NCBI GenBank assembly: GCA_964020155.1
Contig: OZ026555.1
Location: forward strand, 2,883,782-2,947,781
Origin: Chondrilla cf. caribensis
Taxonomy: Eukaryota > Porifera > Demospongiae > Chondrillida > Chondrillidae
DNA: 64,000 nt
Reading direction: 5' to 3'
The stretch's first letter is position 1, and every line of letters starts with the position of its first letter. Both the position numbers and the translations under genes were made by a program. The notes under the pieces were generated by a model that made no database searches, was not told the origin of the DNA, and worked only from the letters and a program-made list of their open reading frames with translations. This document shows, one piece after another, positions 26,109 through 35,699 of this stretch.

Positions 26109-28331
26109 TTTTAGGTCCATGCTCTGCATGTTTTCTTGCAATGACTATTCCTGAGTATGCACACTTTTCGCATTAATTTTCTAAATGGAGTTTACTAACA
26201 CTCTGACATACAGTGCTGTTTCGTTGGCAATAAACCCTCAGTGATACTTTTATTATACTCTGGTGGTCGGAATATTTTGAGGTAATGGTCAAGATGACCT
26301 TTCCCTCCATTCCTCCAACTGTGGTACATCCATCTTACCTACAATTTATCTAATTAACAGATAGTTACTTTGATGAATCATTCTTAGATACTATATATGT
26401 TTTAATTTTTCATCACTCCTGTTATTCCTCTAGATATTCATCACTGCTTGTAAAGGTTCCCACCCCTAATGTCTCTTCAAAGTAACCATATCTGTGTATT
26501 TGATACACTTGATGCATTTCTTTAATACAATATGGTACCTATTACTCAGTTGTAGTAAGTACCAATAACATGGTTGCTGAACAACACGAACACATTTTAT
26601 CTGGCTTACAAACATACACATATTTACAACTACAGTAATACAGTATAGAGTATATATTTGTAGCTTAGCTGACTACAGTTGCCTGTCTGTATATTCGAGC
26701 TGGAAGAGGATTTCAATTTTCATGACTAAGTATGCATCCATGAAAATAAACTAATGTGAAATCTCTATTTACATTATCCACACACGGGAAGACATGATAA
26801 TCATCTTGTGTAACCATTTTCAAAATGCAAACAAATTTGTATATATACATATATATATATGTGGGTTTACTGTAAATACACAGTAATTATACATAATACA
26901 TACAGTACATATGTGTGCTCATTCAAAATTACAAAAATTAACAAAATGAGTTGTGATAGACATGACATGTATTCATTATAACTTGATTTTGGATTATAGG
27001 AGGGTTTTGTCTACATCAAGCCATTGATAAGAATAAAGATCAGACTTACTTTTTAGCTCATGTGAGCCAGGAACAATTTAGAAATGTTATTTTCCCCATT
27101 GGAGACTTAACAAAGAAAGAAGTAAAGAGAATAGCTACAGAATATGGCCTTGGCGACATTGCTAAGAAGAAAGAGGTTAAAAAAGTGCTTTCGTTTTCGT
27201 GTTTATTGACATTCATTGTTCTGTATTGTATGCTATAAACAGAGTACTGGGTTATGTTTTGTTGGAAAACGAAAATTCTCAAGTTTTATTGTTGAATACA
27301 TTCCAGATTCTCCTGGAGACATTGTCGATGTTGACAGTGGTAGTGTTCTGGGACGACATAAGGGTTAGTCACCTCACATTATTTTCCCCTACATATTCAT
27401 TGTAATATACTTGACTTTGACAAAACATAGGTTTACATCTCTATACCTTGGGGCAAAGAGCTCGGATTGGTGGGTGTCGCAATGCCTATTATGTTGTTCA
27501 GAAAAACATCAACACACAACAGCTGATTGTTGTGAGTCCTGCATTTGAGTCAACAGAAGGTTATCTTGTTCAGTTATGCTAATGTATTCAATAGGGAGAA
27601 GGCGAGAATCACCCTGCTATGTTCTGTTCGGAGTTCGGAATACAGGACATGAAATGGATTTCTTTGAAATTTGAAACCTATTTTAGGAATCATGGTGTCC
27701 TTGACTGCATGATGAGATATCGACACAGACAACCACTATGTGCGTTTGTATGCTATTACAATACAAGGAGGTGTATGTATTTAAGTGCTACCATTTGTGA
27801 TCTCACCCTCCATGTACTTCAGTTTCTTGTAAGGTTTGTACAGACCATTCACACTCGAGAGGTTCAAAGAAGCTTTCTGTTGAAAGTGAAAAGCCGTTAA
27901 GAGCTGTAGCTCCTGGACAGGTATGGTGGAAACTCAATAATTGAACTCCCTCATTGGCAAACAATACGTGCATGTCAAATTATAAGTTAAGTTTATTGGA
28001 TTATAGAAGATTTTATAGTACACCTGTAGTCTTTAATGATGTATAATATGTCTTAGAAAATGTTCTGATTAATAATATAGACCATATGTTAGATTATGGA
28101 GGCATATGTACATGCATATTCCCAGCATTACTGTATACAGTGAATATTGTGCACTAGCTCTGGGTTTAATTATTGATGTTTTGTAATTATTTAATGCAAT
28201 CATGATCACCACAGGTTGCAGTGTTCTACAAGAATGATGAATGTCTGGGTGGAGCAGTCATTTCGAATCCGGGCCCACCCTGTCAAGAACAGTGTATTGC
28301 TTTTAACACTAATGATGATGTTATAATTTGA
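16697..28331 (+). CDS. TRMU: Mitochondrial tRNA-specific 2-thiouridylase
   Basis: Nine exons keep phase: 16697-16880, 24363-24528, 25747-25904, 27000-27175, 27243-27363, 27431-27531, 27595-27739, 27823-27920 and 28215-28331. They give 421 codons, close to the known length of the family. The enzyme (MnmA/TRMU) makes the 2-thio group of wobble uridine in tRNA Lys, Glu and Gln. Seen motifs: PP-loop MSGGVDSSVAALLL, VYMHNWDE, KEYWNDVF, GWTPNPDVMCNEHIKF with the first catalytic Cys, ATGHYAR, KDQTYFL and TGLCFVGKRKF with the second Cys. The start at 16697 gives a Ser/Thr-rich leader suitable for mitochondrial import; Met at 16784 is the alternative. Intron 1 is 7.5 kb and full of transposons; the other introns are short or moderate. 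Confidence 0.93.
16881..17200 (+). repeat. Segmental duplication with tRNA-like segment (TRMU intron 1 start)
   Basis: Starts at the intron donor (GTAGGCTAGCTTAAGC) and runs through AGATTCTAGTATCTTT, GGGGTGAGGCTATTGG and TTCGAATCTTGCTGTGG. A near copy is at 51.15-51.43 kb and a looser one at 8.03-8.2 kb. The 51.3-kb copy has a perfect GGTTCGAATC B box. Confidence 0.7.
17311..19257 (-). pseudogene. Non-LTR retrotransposon, 5'-truncated, frameshifted
   Basis: Read on the minus strand from 19257: VPVPKK and FQGISLTSLVCKV, then (frame change near 19050) AFIDFSKAYDKVD, GLRQGCVLSPLLF, LLFADDTCLLA and YKYLGCVIDEHLDLKEM; then another frame change near 18030 and the C-terminal VEVGRWRGVKRDERICKEC / EVEDVCHWLLRCP zinc-knuckle-like region, ending WYARFKL at 17467. 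The RT domain has its catalytic FADD, but the endonuclease is absent. The 3' end is a short (AATC)n run at 17311-17331, typical of LINE tails. It lies in TRMU intron 1, antisense to it. Confidence 0.85.
19743..20640 (-). pseudogene. Second, different LINE fragment (RT C-terminal part)
   Basis: Minus-strand sequence from 20640 reads FKYLGI, then stops, then LFTTLIKPILLYGTDIWGL, and stays open for 232 codons to 19743, containing NRLRAYRLFK, YLTTITNPKIRRAYTKFCIS and DEIHFLVDCPFY. This is the thumb/C-terminal region of an APE-type LINE ORF2 from a family other than its neighbours. The upstream part has in-frame stops. It sits between the two inverted LINE copies. The stretch 19258-19742 has no gene. 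Confidence 0.75.
20820..22140 (+). pseudogene. Inverted, internally deleted copy of the 17.3-19.3-kb LINE
   Basis: Same family as 17311-19257 but on the plus strand: DMAEDKGLIAEEQGG, AFIDFSKAYDKVD and a jump near 21125 from the RT palm straight to LHPKTSLWFEMQ (about 700 bp deleted, removing FADD), then TDDFRWSGMEVDDVRSLSD, and, after a ~130-bp insertion near 21585-21715, RDERVCKECQSGEVED...WYARFKL ending at 22001. The 3' UTR ends TAATATTGATTGATTGAT. The two copies form an inverted pair. Confidence 0.85.
22151..22197. repeat. (ATCT)n microsatellite
   Basis: About eleven ATCT units directly after the (ATTG)n tail of the LINE copy, probably grown from that tail. Confidence 0.9.
22200..23035. 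mobile_element. pogo/Tigger-like DNA transposon remnant
   Basis: The ends CAGTGAAACCTCTCTAATCCG and CGGATTGGACAGGTTTCACTG are inverted and resemble the CAGT.GAACCTCT.TAAT termini of the pogo/Tigger group. Extra sub-terminal TGTCGGATTA-type repeats occur at both ends. Length is 836 bp, so most of the transposase gene is gone. The flanks are ATG and TAT in TA-rich sequence, consistent with a TA target after mutation. Confidence 0.75.
22450..22659 (-). pseudogene. Tigger-type transposase C-terminal remnant
   Basis: 69 codons inside the pogo-like element: EALAYLSQLALYF, ECLTLVDKM and a final KQSSLTSFFKN. Tigger and jerky-type transposases commonly end in a helical 'EAL..L..L' segment followed by a 'Q.SLTSFF' tail. 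The DDE core is absent. Confidence 0.6.
23049..24251. mobile_element. 1.2-kb TIR element
   Basis: Terminal inverted repeats ACGCATGTGGGACATGTCCA / TGGACATGTCCCACATGCGT, inserted in a (TA)n run. Inner inverted pairs include CGCCCGCCATTT...GCCTCC (23738) against GGAGGC...AAATGGCGGGCG (23995) and a CATGTGGGGGAA / TTCCCCCACATG pair around 23817-23944, so the middle can also fold. The small ORFs inside show no known domain. Confidence 0.85.
26041..26101. repeat. (CA)n microsatellite in TRMU intron 3
   Basis: Pure CA with three CG interruptions. Confidence 0.9.
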
Positions 28332-28719
28332 CCTAAGCTATGTATGACATGATATTATATTATAATAAGGATGAATGAAAATTTCAAATTGTATGTACAT
28401 ATAATAATAATATTATTATGCAATGAGCTTATTAGGTTTGTAGCTCTGGTAATTAACAGCGTGCATGTGAATATTGCATATAATAGTCCTCAGAGGTGTA
28501 CTATACATTTTAGAATATTATATATATATATAGAGTGCCCTGCATCAACTGATTAATAATTATAATAATAACATAACAGCCAGGCATTGATTCTTTATGG
28601 GCTCGGAGTATATATGGGCATTAATCCTGTATATTTTTGTGTTTTGGATCATTAATTTTTATGCGCATTATGATGTATGAATATGATCCAGGCTAAAGTG
28701 TAATATTATTAACAAATTT
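28332..28719. other. Intergenic, no gene seen
   Basis: AT-rich TRMU 3' flank. No ORF with recognisable content. Ends where the duplicated block begins. Confidence 0.5.
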
Positions 28720-30086
28720 CTATACCATACGCAGACTCTAGTATCTTTGCCTGCAGGCTTCCCACTTTGAGTAAATTTCCCATTTGTAGTCCCACTTAAT
28801 GATTACATAGCGGGCCTTGCTAATTGCTAGGACCTAAGGTTGTTGAAATATCATTACAGTTATGCATTCTGCAGCTGTATAGCTTATATATATTTATAGC
28901 CATTTTATGGGTCTTTATAGAATGTAGACAACAGTTTACTTAGACAATCCTTTTTCTTGCCCTGTTAGGTCCGTTCTGTTTCATACAGCATGCTTATAAC
29001 AGATGTGGAACAGCTAGTATATTTAATATCTACAATCATGTTCACTGATACTTACCATCCATAATGACAAAGATATCCCTTGTTATTTGCTCATTTCTTT
29101 CATAAATAGGAATCCTTCAATATGTGTTGTCCCATATAAAATTTTAATATGGATAATTATAATATGTCAATAATTACAAAACAGGGTAGATGTTACATGA
29201 CAAACAGATGACAGTTATGTGATGATCATATGTTTGTTCTTGTGCACTGTGCTTGATTATCATTATTCATTATTATTTGTACACTGTACATGTGTATCAT
29301 TTCTAGTGCTTGTGTTTACTAATTACTTGAGTGGATTATGTTACTACAGTTAAATTCATAATCGATTGGCCCCACAATAGTCTGCAGGTGTGAAGGACCA
29401 TGCATGAGCCAGCTGTCGGACTGGAATGCCATCTCAATATTGTATATAATAATAATGATAGCATATCAACATGTTGTAGGTACCATCTTACCCACCAAGG
29501 TCTCTTCCTAACACCTCCACATCATTATGAAAGGCTGTGTGCCTAAAAATTGGATCATGCTCTTGAAAGTGAAATGTGAAAGAAGAGTGAGGAAATGTCG
29601 TAGGGCTACCCTTTAGGGTTTCACATCACCACATGAGTTTGAAAGACTGCATGTGTGTGAAAAAAATTGAAATAGTTAATTCCTCTTAAACATTAAAATG
29701 GTATGAATACTATGTGGAAACAAACCTTTTGCCAGGAGGAAGGTATAGTTCTTCTCTGTTGAAGCATTATTGAAATTGCCTTGCCATGCATATTATATAA
29801 TTAGCTCATGAATGGGTCTTTTAATTTCAATGCAAACAACTGCATTCATGTATATTATGACTCAAGATTCAATACAGGCATTTAGTATCAATATTAATAC
29901 AATGATATTATAACCGTTTATATGCATGATCTAAGATTACATGCATCATTTTACCTGCACTGATAAGTATGTAATGACTATGAAATGTAAGAAATTAGTA
30001 AAGGGTATACATCCAATGATAATACCATATAATTACATATGTAGTTACAGTGCTCACTACAGGAAAACACACTGGTTATTCAACAA
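28720..30086. repeat. Duplicated block: STELLO 3' flank, copy 2
   Basis: Begins with CAGACTCTAGTATCTTTGCC, which joins a TRMU-intron-like motif directly to the GCAGGCTTCCCACTTTGAG flank also found at 8.28 kb; the 8-kb copy has about 230 bp more between them. It then matches 8.28-8.95 kb, with an extra ~700 bp in the middle (28900-29580) that lacks a counterpart there. Confidence 0.7.
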
Positions 30087-32912
30087 CTAATTGACTTGAA
30101 GTCTGTCCACACCGTAGATGCTCTTGATATTGGCTGTGTAATCCTTGGAAAAACCACCACGTTCCATATCTTTCATCTTGGATATCACCTTGCACCAATT
30201 GTACTTGAGAACTCTTTCCCTACGCTTATTCTCCTCTACCATTTTCTCATGAATAGCATTGAAATTCATATTATCCAGAATTTCTTCCAACTGGTTGTAG
30301 CTGTCAAAGTAGGTGATGTGAGGCCACTCATAAAAGTCCGAAAACTGCACCCAGTAGTACTCGGCTTCTGGATCGACTGATGCTTGCCTGTCAGGGCTGT
30401 AAGGGTGTATACTGGTTGGATGACGTTCACCCACTTCTGGGAAGGTTTTGCAGTAATATGAACCACGTGCTGTTCTATCAAGTCCAAAACCATCAAGTAC
30501 ATCCCGAATGAATTTGATTGAAGGGAATATCATGGGAATAGACAGCGAATAGATCTCAGTGATCTTGTATGTCATCACAGCATAAGGTATGAAAATAACA
30601 GCCCGATGTTTGGCCAGGTCCGAAAATGTCCAATGAGGATACAGTTTATAGGCATCCACTATCTCATACTTCTTCACTATTTCGTTCATATCTTTTGCGA
30701 GGTTTGGTCGATGAGCTACTTTGTCGTCTCTAACACCAAACACAATAATCGATTCCTTTGTAGGAGAGTAGGGGTTGCCTGCTGTGTAAAAACCACTGTA
30801 GCTATAAAGTGGCAGGGCATTCATTCCAGTGTAATAGTGAAGGTATTCCACATCATACTTACTCTCAGCGCCAAGCACAAGTCTACCCATAGAAGACAGT
30901 TTGTATAGGTGTTCATTAAGTCTATCATGTTCTGCTTGAGAGCACCTGTGTAAGTCATAGCGGTGAGCGGGAAGCAACACTATAGTCTTGTTAAAAGGCA
31001 TCCAAACCTCACAAAGTGAGGGTGGAAAAGTGCACATAAAAGCGTCCACGGTGGTGAATTTCTCGTCATTCTTGTAAAACTCGAAAATGTCCCGGATCAT
31101 GCTTTCGGGGATTGATTGGGGGTTCCAGCCGTGGCTGTAGTCGAAATTAGTGAGAGCTGGAGAAACTCTACCATACAAAGTAATCCCCTTCATGTTATAC
31201 ACATGTGGATTGTTTTTGGGGACAATCTGGCTATCGACAATGATGACAGACTGTCCAATGGTTGATAAGGCAGATGACATATCAATGCGGCAACCTGGAT
31301 GTCGATCAGGTGTCAAAAATGTTAAAGAAGGAATAGACTTACATGTAGCATCAACTGTCTGTTCGTCTACATCAGTGTCTGCAGACAGATCCAATGGCAA
31401 GCGCTTCAACGGTGGTGGGAATGTTGGGGCAGACATGCCACTGGGCTTTTCCTTCACAGCAGGGAACTTGTAACCAACATCAACGAGAAACTTGAGCCAA
31501 AGTTGAACCAACATTACATCCTCTTTTTCAATATACTCTCTCTCATACAATGCTATCCAAAGTTCTTCTGTTCTCTCAACAATAGTGGCCCCGCGACCCT
31601 TCCATTGACCAAGGAACATAATCAGCTGTTTGCTTTTCATGTATAAATCATTTTCGCCCTCGAAATCTTTGATATAACTATGACTGTTACGATCTTGAAC
31701 AACCAGTGGACGAGACGCAAATCCAATCTTGGCATCAATGTCCCAGAAGAGACGTTGAGCAAAATAACTACGCCAGATGTCACTCACTCGACCATTGACT
31801 GTAACTGGTAAAAATAAACCGAAGAAACCTGACGAGAAATGCAGTGTTGCTTGTGCATTGTAGGGAGTGAATGCCCCATTGGGTACGATCAAAGGTCTGT
31901 GTTCTTTGCTTCTATTGAACCACAATGGGATTGGTTGCGTGAATCGATATATGGCATCAACGTCTGGTTCATATTCTGCTAGCGATTGGAGGACGGCAAT
32001 GTCTGAACAGCCCACACTGACTGATGTGAGAGTAGTGTTGAAACTTTGAGGTTTCTTAATGTCATCCAATGGTAAGCCGCGAGGCCATGAAGGTAGGGAT
32101 GGTGCACCTAGCTTAGGATAAGGATTGTACGTTGGCCAATTATGTTCTTTTGGAAGGAGAGCCTCCATGTGTCCGTTGACACAGTTGTGTTCACCAGGAA
32201 TGGATGCATCGAGGGAAGGTGCACCAGGAGGAGCCGCACCTCTCAACCAAAATTTCAACAGGTTATCGTCGTCAAAGTCCCAGATGATCTCGGCACCATG
32301 CAGGATTGCATACAAGAAACCAACATTCTTACGTCCGAAGTGGTTCCAAGGGAGAGCGTCGACTAATGGAATCTTCATGTCCTCTTGTTCCTTGGGAGTT
32401 AGATAGACTACTGCATCGTTTCCTTGTCCTGGGAACCAGCCGGGATTGTACTCCTCAACACTCTTCTTGTCGGCAATAACAACCAAGCACCATCCTTCGA
32501 GACGTACTTGGCGTCTCACGGCTTCGGAGGGTTCGAATATTGTTGTGACGACGCCCCACCTTTTACAAACAGGGCTGTTTATGCTGGCTTTTGAAGATGT
32601 AGGGTGATCCTGGTGCTTGAAGAACTCGAATTTTCTTTTATCGGTAAAGCGGCGGGTCGCTTTACCAGAAAAAGCGTGTCCGGTGATTTGACTTTCCCTG
32701 GACCGTCTATCCACTTCTGGAGAGTACGTATCCTGATCGAAGCCCAGTGATGAAAATTGACGAGAAGTTGCGACAGCCGGTGGGAAGCGTACTCGACTGA
32801 CCCCACTCCTCAATGGGGTAAATTGGTAGTTTAAGATGAGCACAAGAATGAACGCCGCTAAAACTGTTAGCATACAATACTTTCTCCTTGCACATCCCAT
32901 TATCCAGTTCAT
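30087..32912 (-). CDS. STELLO-like (DUF288) glycosyltransferase, intact copy
   Basis: One uninterrupted frame of about 940 codons from Met at 32912 (MNWIMGCARRKYCML); an in-frame extension reaches 33005. I chose the inner Met because it is the one kept in all three 5' copies in the window. Type II membrane layout: short basic cytosolic tail, anchor VLAAFILVLILNY, Ser/Arg-rich stem and a large lumenal part. Motifs: KRWGVVTTIFEPSEAVRRQ, WCLVVIADKK, GRKNVGFLYAILHGA and the acidic WDFDDDNLLKF (DXD-like). DUF288/STELLO proteins are Golgi glycosyltransferase-like proteins; plant STELLOs assist cellulose synthase and nematodes have homologues. The animal substrate is not known. The single exon and its duplicates may reflect retro- or segmental duplication. 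Confidence 0.85.
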   Translation of the reverse strand: MNWIMGCARRKYCMLTVLAAFILVLILNYQFTPLRSGVSRVRFPPAVATSRQFSSLGFDQDTYSPEVDRRSRESQITGHAFSGKATRRFTDKRKFEFFKHQDHPTSSKASINSPVCKRWGVVTTIFEPSEAVRRQVRLEGWCLVVIADKKSVEEYNPGWFPGQGNDAVVYLTPKEQEDMKIPLVDALPWNHFGRKNVGFLYAILHGAEIIWDFDDDNLLKFWLRGAAPPGAPSLDASIPGEHNCVNGHMEALLPKEHNWPTYNPYPKLGAPSLPSWPRGLPLDDIKKPQSFNTTLTSVSVGCSDIAVLQSLAEYEPDVDAIYRFTQPIPLWFNRSKEHRPLIVPNGAFTPYNAQATLHFSSGFFGLFLPVTVNGRVSDIWRSYFAQRLFWDIDAKIGFASRPLVVQDRNSHSYIKDFEGENDLYMKSKQLIMFLGQWKGRGATIVERTEELWIALYEREYIEKEDVMLVQLWLKFLVDVGYKFPAVKEKPSGMSAPTFPPPLKRLPLDLSADTDVDEQTVDATCKSIPSLTFLTPDRHPGCRIDMSSALSTIGQSVIIVDSQIVPKNNPHVYNMKGITLYGRVSPALTNFDYSHGWNPQSIPESMIRDIFEFYKNDEKFTTVDAFMCTFPPSLCEVWMPFNKTIVLLPAHRYDLHRCSQAEHDRLNEHLYKLSSMGRLVLGAESKYDVEYLHYYTGMNALPLYSYSGFYTAGNPYSPTKESIIVFGVRDDKVAHRPNLAKDMNEIVKKYEIVDAYKLYPHWTFSDLAKHRAVIFIPYAVMTYKITEIYSLSIPMIFPSIKFIRDVLDGFGLDRTARGSYYCKTFPEVGERHPTSIHPYSPDRQASVDPEAEYYWVQFSDFYEWPHITYFDSYNQLEEILDNMNFNAIHEKMVEENKRRERVLKYNWCKVISKMKDMERGGFSKDYTANIKSIYGVDRLQVN

Positions 32913-33190
32913 CCTAGACATGTTGGCGCTGGTCAACCTTCGAACCTTCTCAAGAAATCTGCAAAATGTTAAGCACTTTATTCGGGAGTTACTGATATGT
33001 TTCACTGCAAAACAGATCTGTTTTACTCGGATTTACCACGGAGCTAAAACTTGCGTAGCACTAATGTTGATTAACTGCTTTACACTGTGGTAGGATTTAC
33101 CACAAGTTCATATGCATGATATAACACTGACAAGCATGATGGAATGTACAGTAGGCCAATATGCTATGAATATCGATAATTGGGGCGAGC

Positions 33191-33265
33191 CTAGTCTGGC
33201 CTGCTACGACCGCCTTTCTAAACGCCTCCGGCGCTTGGTGGGACGGTCGTAGCAGGCCAGACTAA
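33191..33265. repeat. Perfect-arm hairpin
   Basis: AGTCTGGCCTGCTACGACCG and its reverse complement flank a loop of about 35 bp. It is followed at once by the TIR element starting at 33267, whose first bases repeat CTAGTCTGGC. Confidence 0.85.
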
Positions 33266-33266
33266 A

Positions 33267-34036
33267 GCTAGTCTGGCTCGCTAGACCCAATTTCTCATTA
33301 TCGCGCGGGGGCGAAAATGAGAAAAAGGGTCTAGCAACTATTGTCAATTTCACACCTTGCGCAATCATCGCCGTGGGCGTTTATAAGCAACCATACGTAC
33401 GGACAAAGGTGCGAGTTGTATTTTGGGCGCTGGAACGACTTCGATGAAGGGTTACAACACTGATGGCGCAGGGATTAGAGGCTAGCTAGGAACCACATGC
33501 CGTGTCTTCGCTGCCGCTGACGTTCCGCGCAAGGCAAGGAGAAAGGTCTCTGAGGCGCTCGCACTCAACGTTCTCGGGCGAAAACTGAACGAAATCAGCC
33601 AGATTTCTCTGAAACCGCCAAGCAACGCTATAATCATAGTTTTTTCGAGCGTTGCAGTAATAAGGCTGCGAAAGTGTAGAGGCTGGAGACAGAGATGGCT
33701 GATACAAGAAGCAGAATTGTACAGCTCGTCGATCAGCGGTTCAGCGCTGGCAGCGTAGGAAGCGGATACTGTCTCCCACTTTCAGAGGTACTGGGATCTC
33801 TCCAGCCAGCAAGAAGGTAAATCCAAGGCCAGACGTCGTCTACACACTCTTCAACACGCCTATTCTTTAAACGCCCGCGGAGTGGCTAGGGCCAATTACT
33901 GGCGGTGTCATTTCAGTTGCCGGCGATTTCATTGGTCGAGCCGAGGTGTGAAATTGACAATAGTTGCTAGACCTCTTCCTCGCTCTACCGCGCCCACGCG
34001 CGGTAATGAGAGGTTGAGGTCTAGCGCGCCAGACTG
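33267..34036. mobile_element. TIR element, arms about 90 bp, GC-rich interior
   Basis: The left arm (AGTCTGGCTCGCTAGACC ... GGTCTAGCAACTATTGTCAATTTCACACC, to 33358) is repeated in inverted form at about 33943-34036. The interior holds ATG at 33694 opening a 41-codon stretch (MADTRSRIVQLVDQRF...LQPARR) that runs into a possible GT donor; no domain recognised. The interior GC content is clearly higher than in neighbouring intergenic DNA. Confidence 0.7.
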
Positions 34037-34386
34037 GACTAAAGCGAGCCCCACACTTGCGAGTCGGCCACCTGCCCGCCTACGCTTCCGGTGTGGATAT
34101 ATTATATTTAGGCCTGAGGATATTATTCCCCAAAAAATGCCCATTATTCTATTCTTACATTCCCAAACATTAAACCCAATATTCTTCCAAATTTTCGGAT
34201 TATTCCCCATTTTTGACCTATTATTCTCATAATATTGCAATTATCGGCTGTGGAAAATAAATTGATTCATGAACAAGTAGCACAAGATCATGTAAAATGG
34301 AGTTTGAAACTGGTTATACTGGAGCATCAACGAATCCTTAATGTAGTCCCAAAGTGTGCAGTCCTGGTTTGATCCAAAGGAGCAAG

Positions 34387-34585
34387 CAAGAATAGAACAA
34401 GTAATTCGAGTTAAAAAAACTCGTGGGGCTGCCGCCCCCCGCACTCGAATTACTTGCGCGTATTTCTTAGGTTCACAAGAACCTTCGCTGAAGTTATCAC
34501 GTTTGGCGAAGCTTCAGCGCACGAATTCTAGCCCAAATTCAAATTGTCGGCGTTCGAAATCGGCCATCTTTCTTTCGCGCAATAT
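34387..34585. repeat. Hairpin element shared with 51.42-51.60 kb
   Basis: CAAGTAATTCGAG...CTCGAATTACTTG with a GTGGGGCTGCCGCCCCCCGC loop, then CTTAGGTTCACAAGAACCTTC and CGTTCGAAATCGGCCATCTTT. The same run occurs in reverse orientation at 51425-51600. Confidence 0.75.
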
Positions 34586-34660
34586 AAATTCTAATATAAA
34601 TTCATTGTTGCGGTTACGCGTGGGAACACATATTATATATATTTAGATATATAGATATAA

Positions 34661-34683
34661 TTACCGAGCGTTAGCGAGGTTAA
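34661..34683. repeat. 22/23-bp palindromic box (TTACCGAGCG type), inverted
   Basis: TTACCGAGCGTTAGCGAGG followed by TTAA; the reverse complement of the 22-bp box at 38889 and 39435 with one extra T, followed by the same AATTGTTTCCGTCG flank in inverted form. Confidence 0.7.
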
Positions 34684-34699
34684 TTGTTTCCGTCGTACG

Positions 34700-35503
34700 G
34701 CCAGTCTCATCGAGTCGCCCACGTTCTTAATTGGTCGAAGGTGTCTCAATGAAATTTTTCGGTTCTTTTTAGGCCAATATGTCGAATTTCGATCATGCGC
34801 AGCGAACGTCTGTGAGGTCACAGGGCGATTCGTGCCACACGTCGGATAGGGGCAACGGTAAGGTATCGCACTGAGGTTATCATTCAAGTCTAGCACACTT
34901 ACTCGCTATGCCACGACGGCTGAAAGTTTTTCCTTCGTCGAGTGCCCCTGGATCCGGATTTCGTCTCCGGACGACATTCGTTGGCTTCTCATAACAAGAA
35001 CGATGTCTTACAATTTTCTCATGGAACAGATTTTCCGATTAATGTTCTGTAAAGTCGGCGATTCGTAGTCTACGTTGGGGACATCGAAATGCACAGCCAT
35101 TGTGACGTCCATGTTGGCAGACATTTAATGGCTATAATTAGTAACAATACGCATAGTCTGCAATACGTAACAGATTTGAAAAGATGGCCTTTCTACCGAA
35201 ATTCTTTGTGAACGTTTTTTATTGATATCGATCCGTTCTTCTCTTCTTCCAACTGCAAGAATTGTAAAAGCTCAGATGAGTCGCTTAATATTGCTAATAA
35301 CTGCTTTAGCCGTGAGATAAGCTTATTGTCAGCCTTGTCAACTTTGAAATATTCAACAGTGTCTTATCGTAGACCCTAGAATCGGTGTATGTATAGTCTA
35401 GATACACCGATTACAAATCATCAATAGCACTAGATGTTTACAAACGGAAAAATTAAAATAAATCTTGTAATTGTAATAATGGAAATATAGACAACTTATC
35501 AGT
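34700..35503. other. Non-coding, no gene seen
   Basis: Mixed-GC sequence with no ORF of recognisable content. It contains a short palindrome around 35390-35412 (TAGACT...CTAGATACACCGATT type). Confidence 0.4.
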
Positions 35504-35662
35504 ATGTTATTATTATTGACCAGTGATATTGTAGTAAATCCTGGTCCTCTTGATGTCTGTCCTATAATATGTCTTCAAATATTATATATAGTTGTAGAAC
35601 ATCACAGGTCTGTACTGTGTGATGTCTGTTCCAGAAGGTATCATGCAAAATTTTCAAGATGA
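35504..35662 (+). pseudogene. LINE 5' relic with 2A-like and PHD-like motifs
   Basis: A 52-codon frame reads MLLLLTSDIVVNPGPLDVC and then VLCDVCSRRYHAKF. The first part resembles the hydrophobic lead plus D(V/I)E.NPGP '2A-like' motif found at the start of some invertebrate LINE proteins; the key Glu is Val here. The second part resembles the first half of a PHD finger often present in the same proteins. Truncated and non-functional. Confidence 0.5.
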
Positions 35663-35699
35663 TTCGATTGATTATGTAAATTTTACAAAAAAGGTCTGG

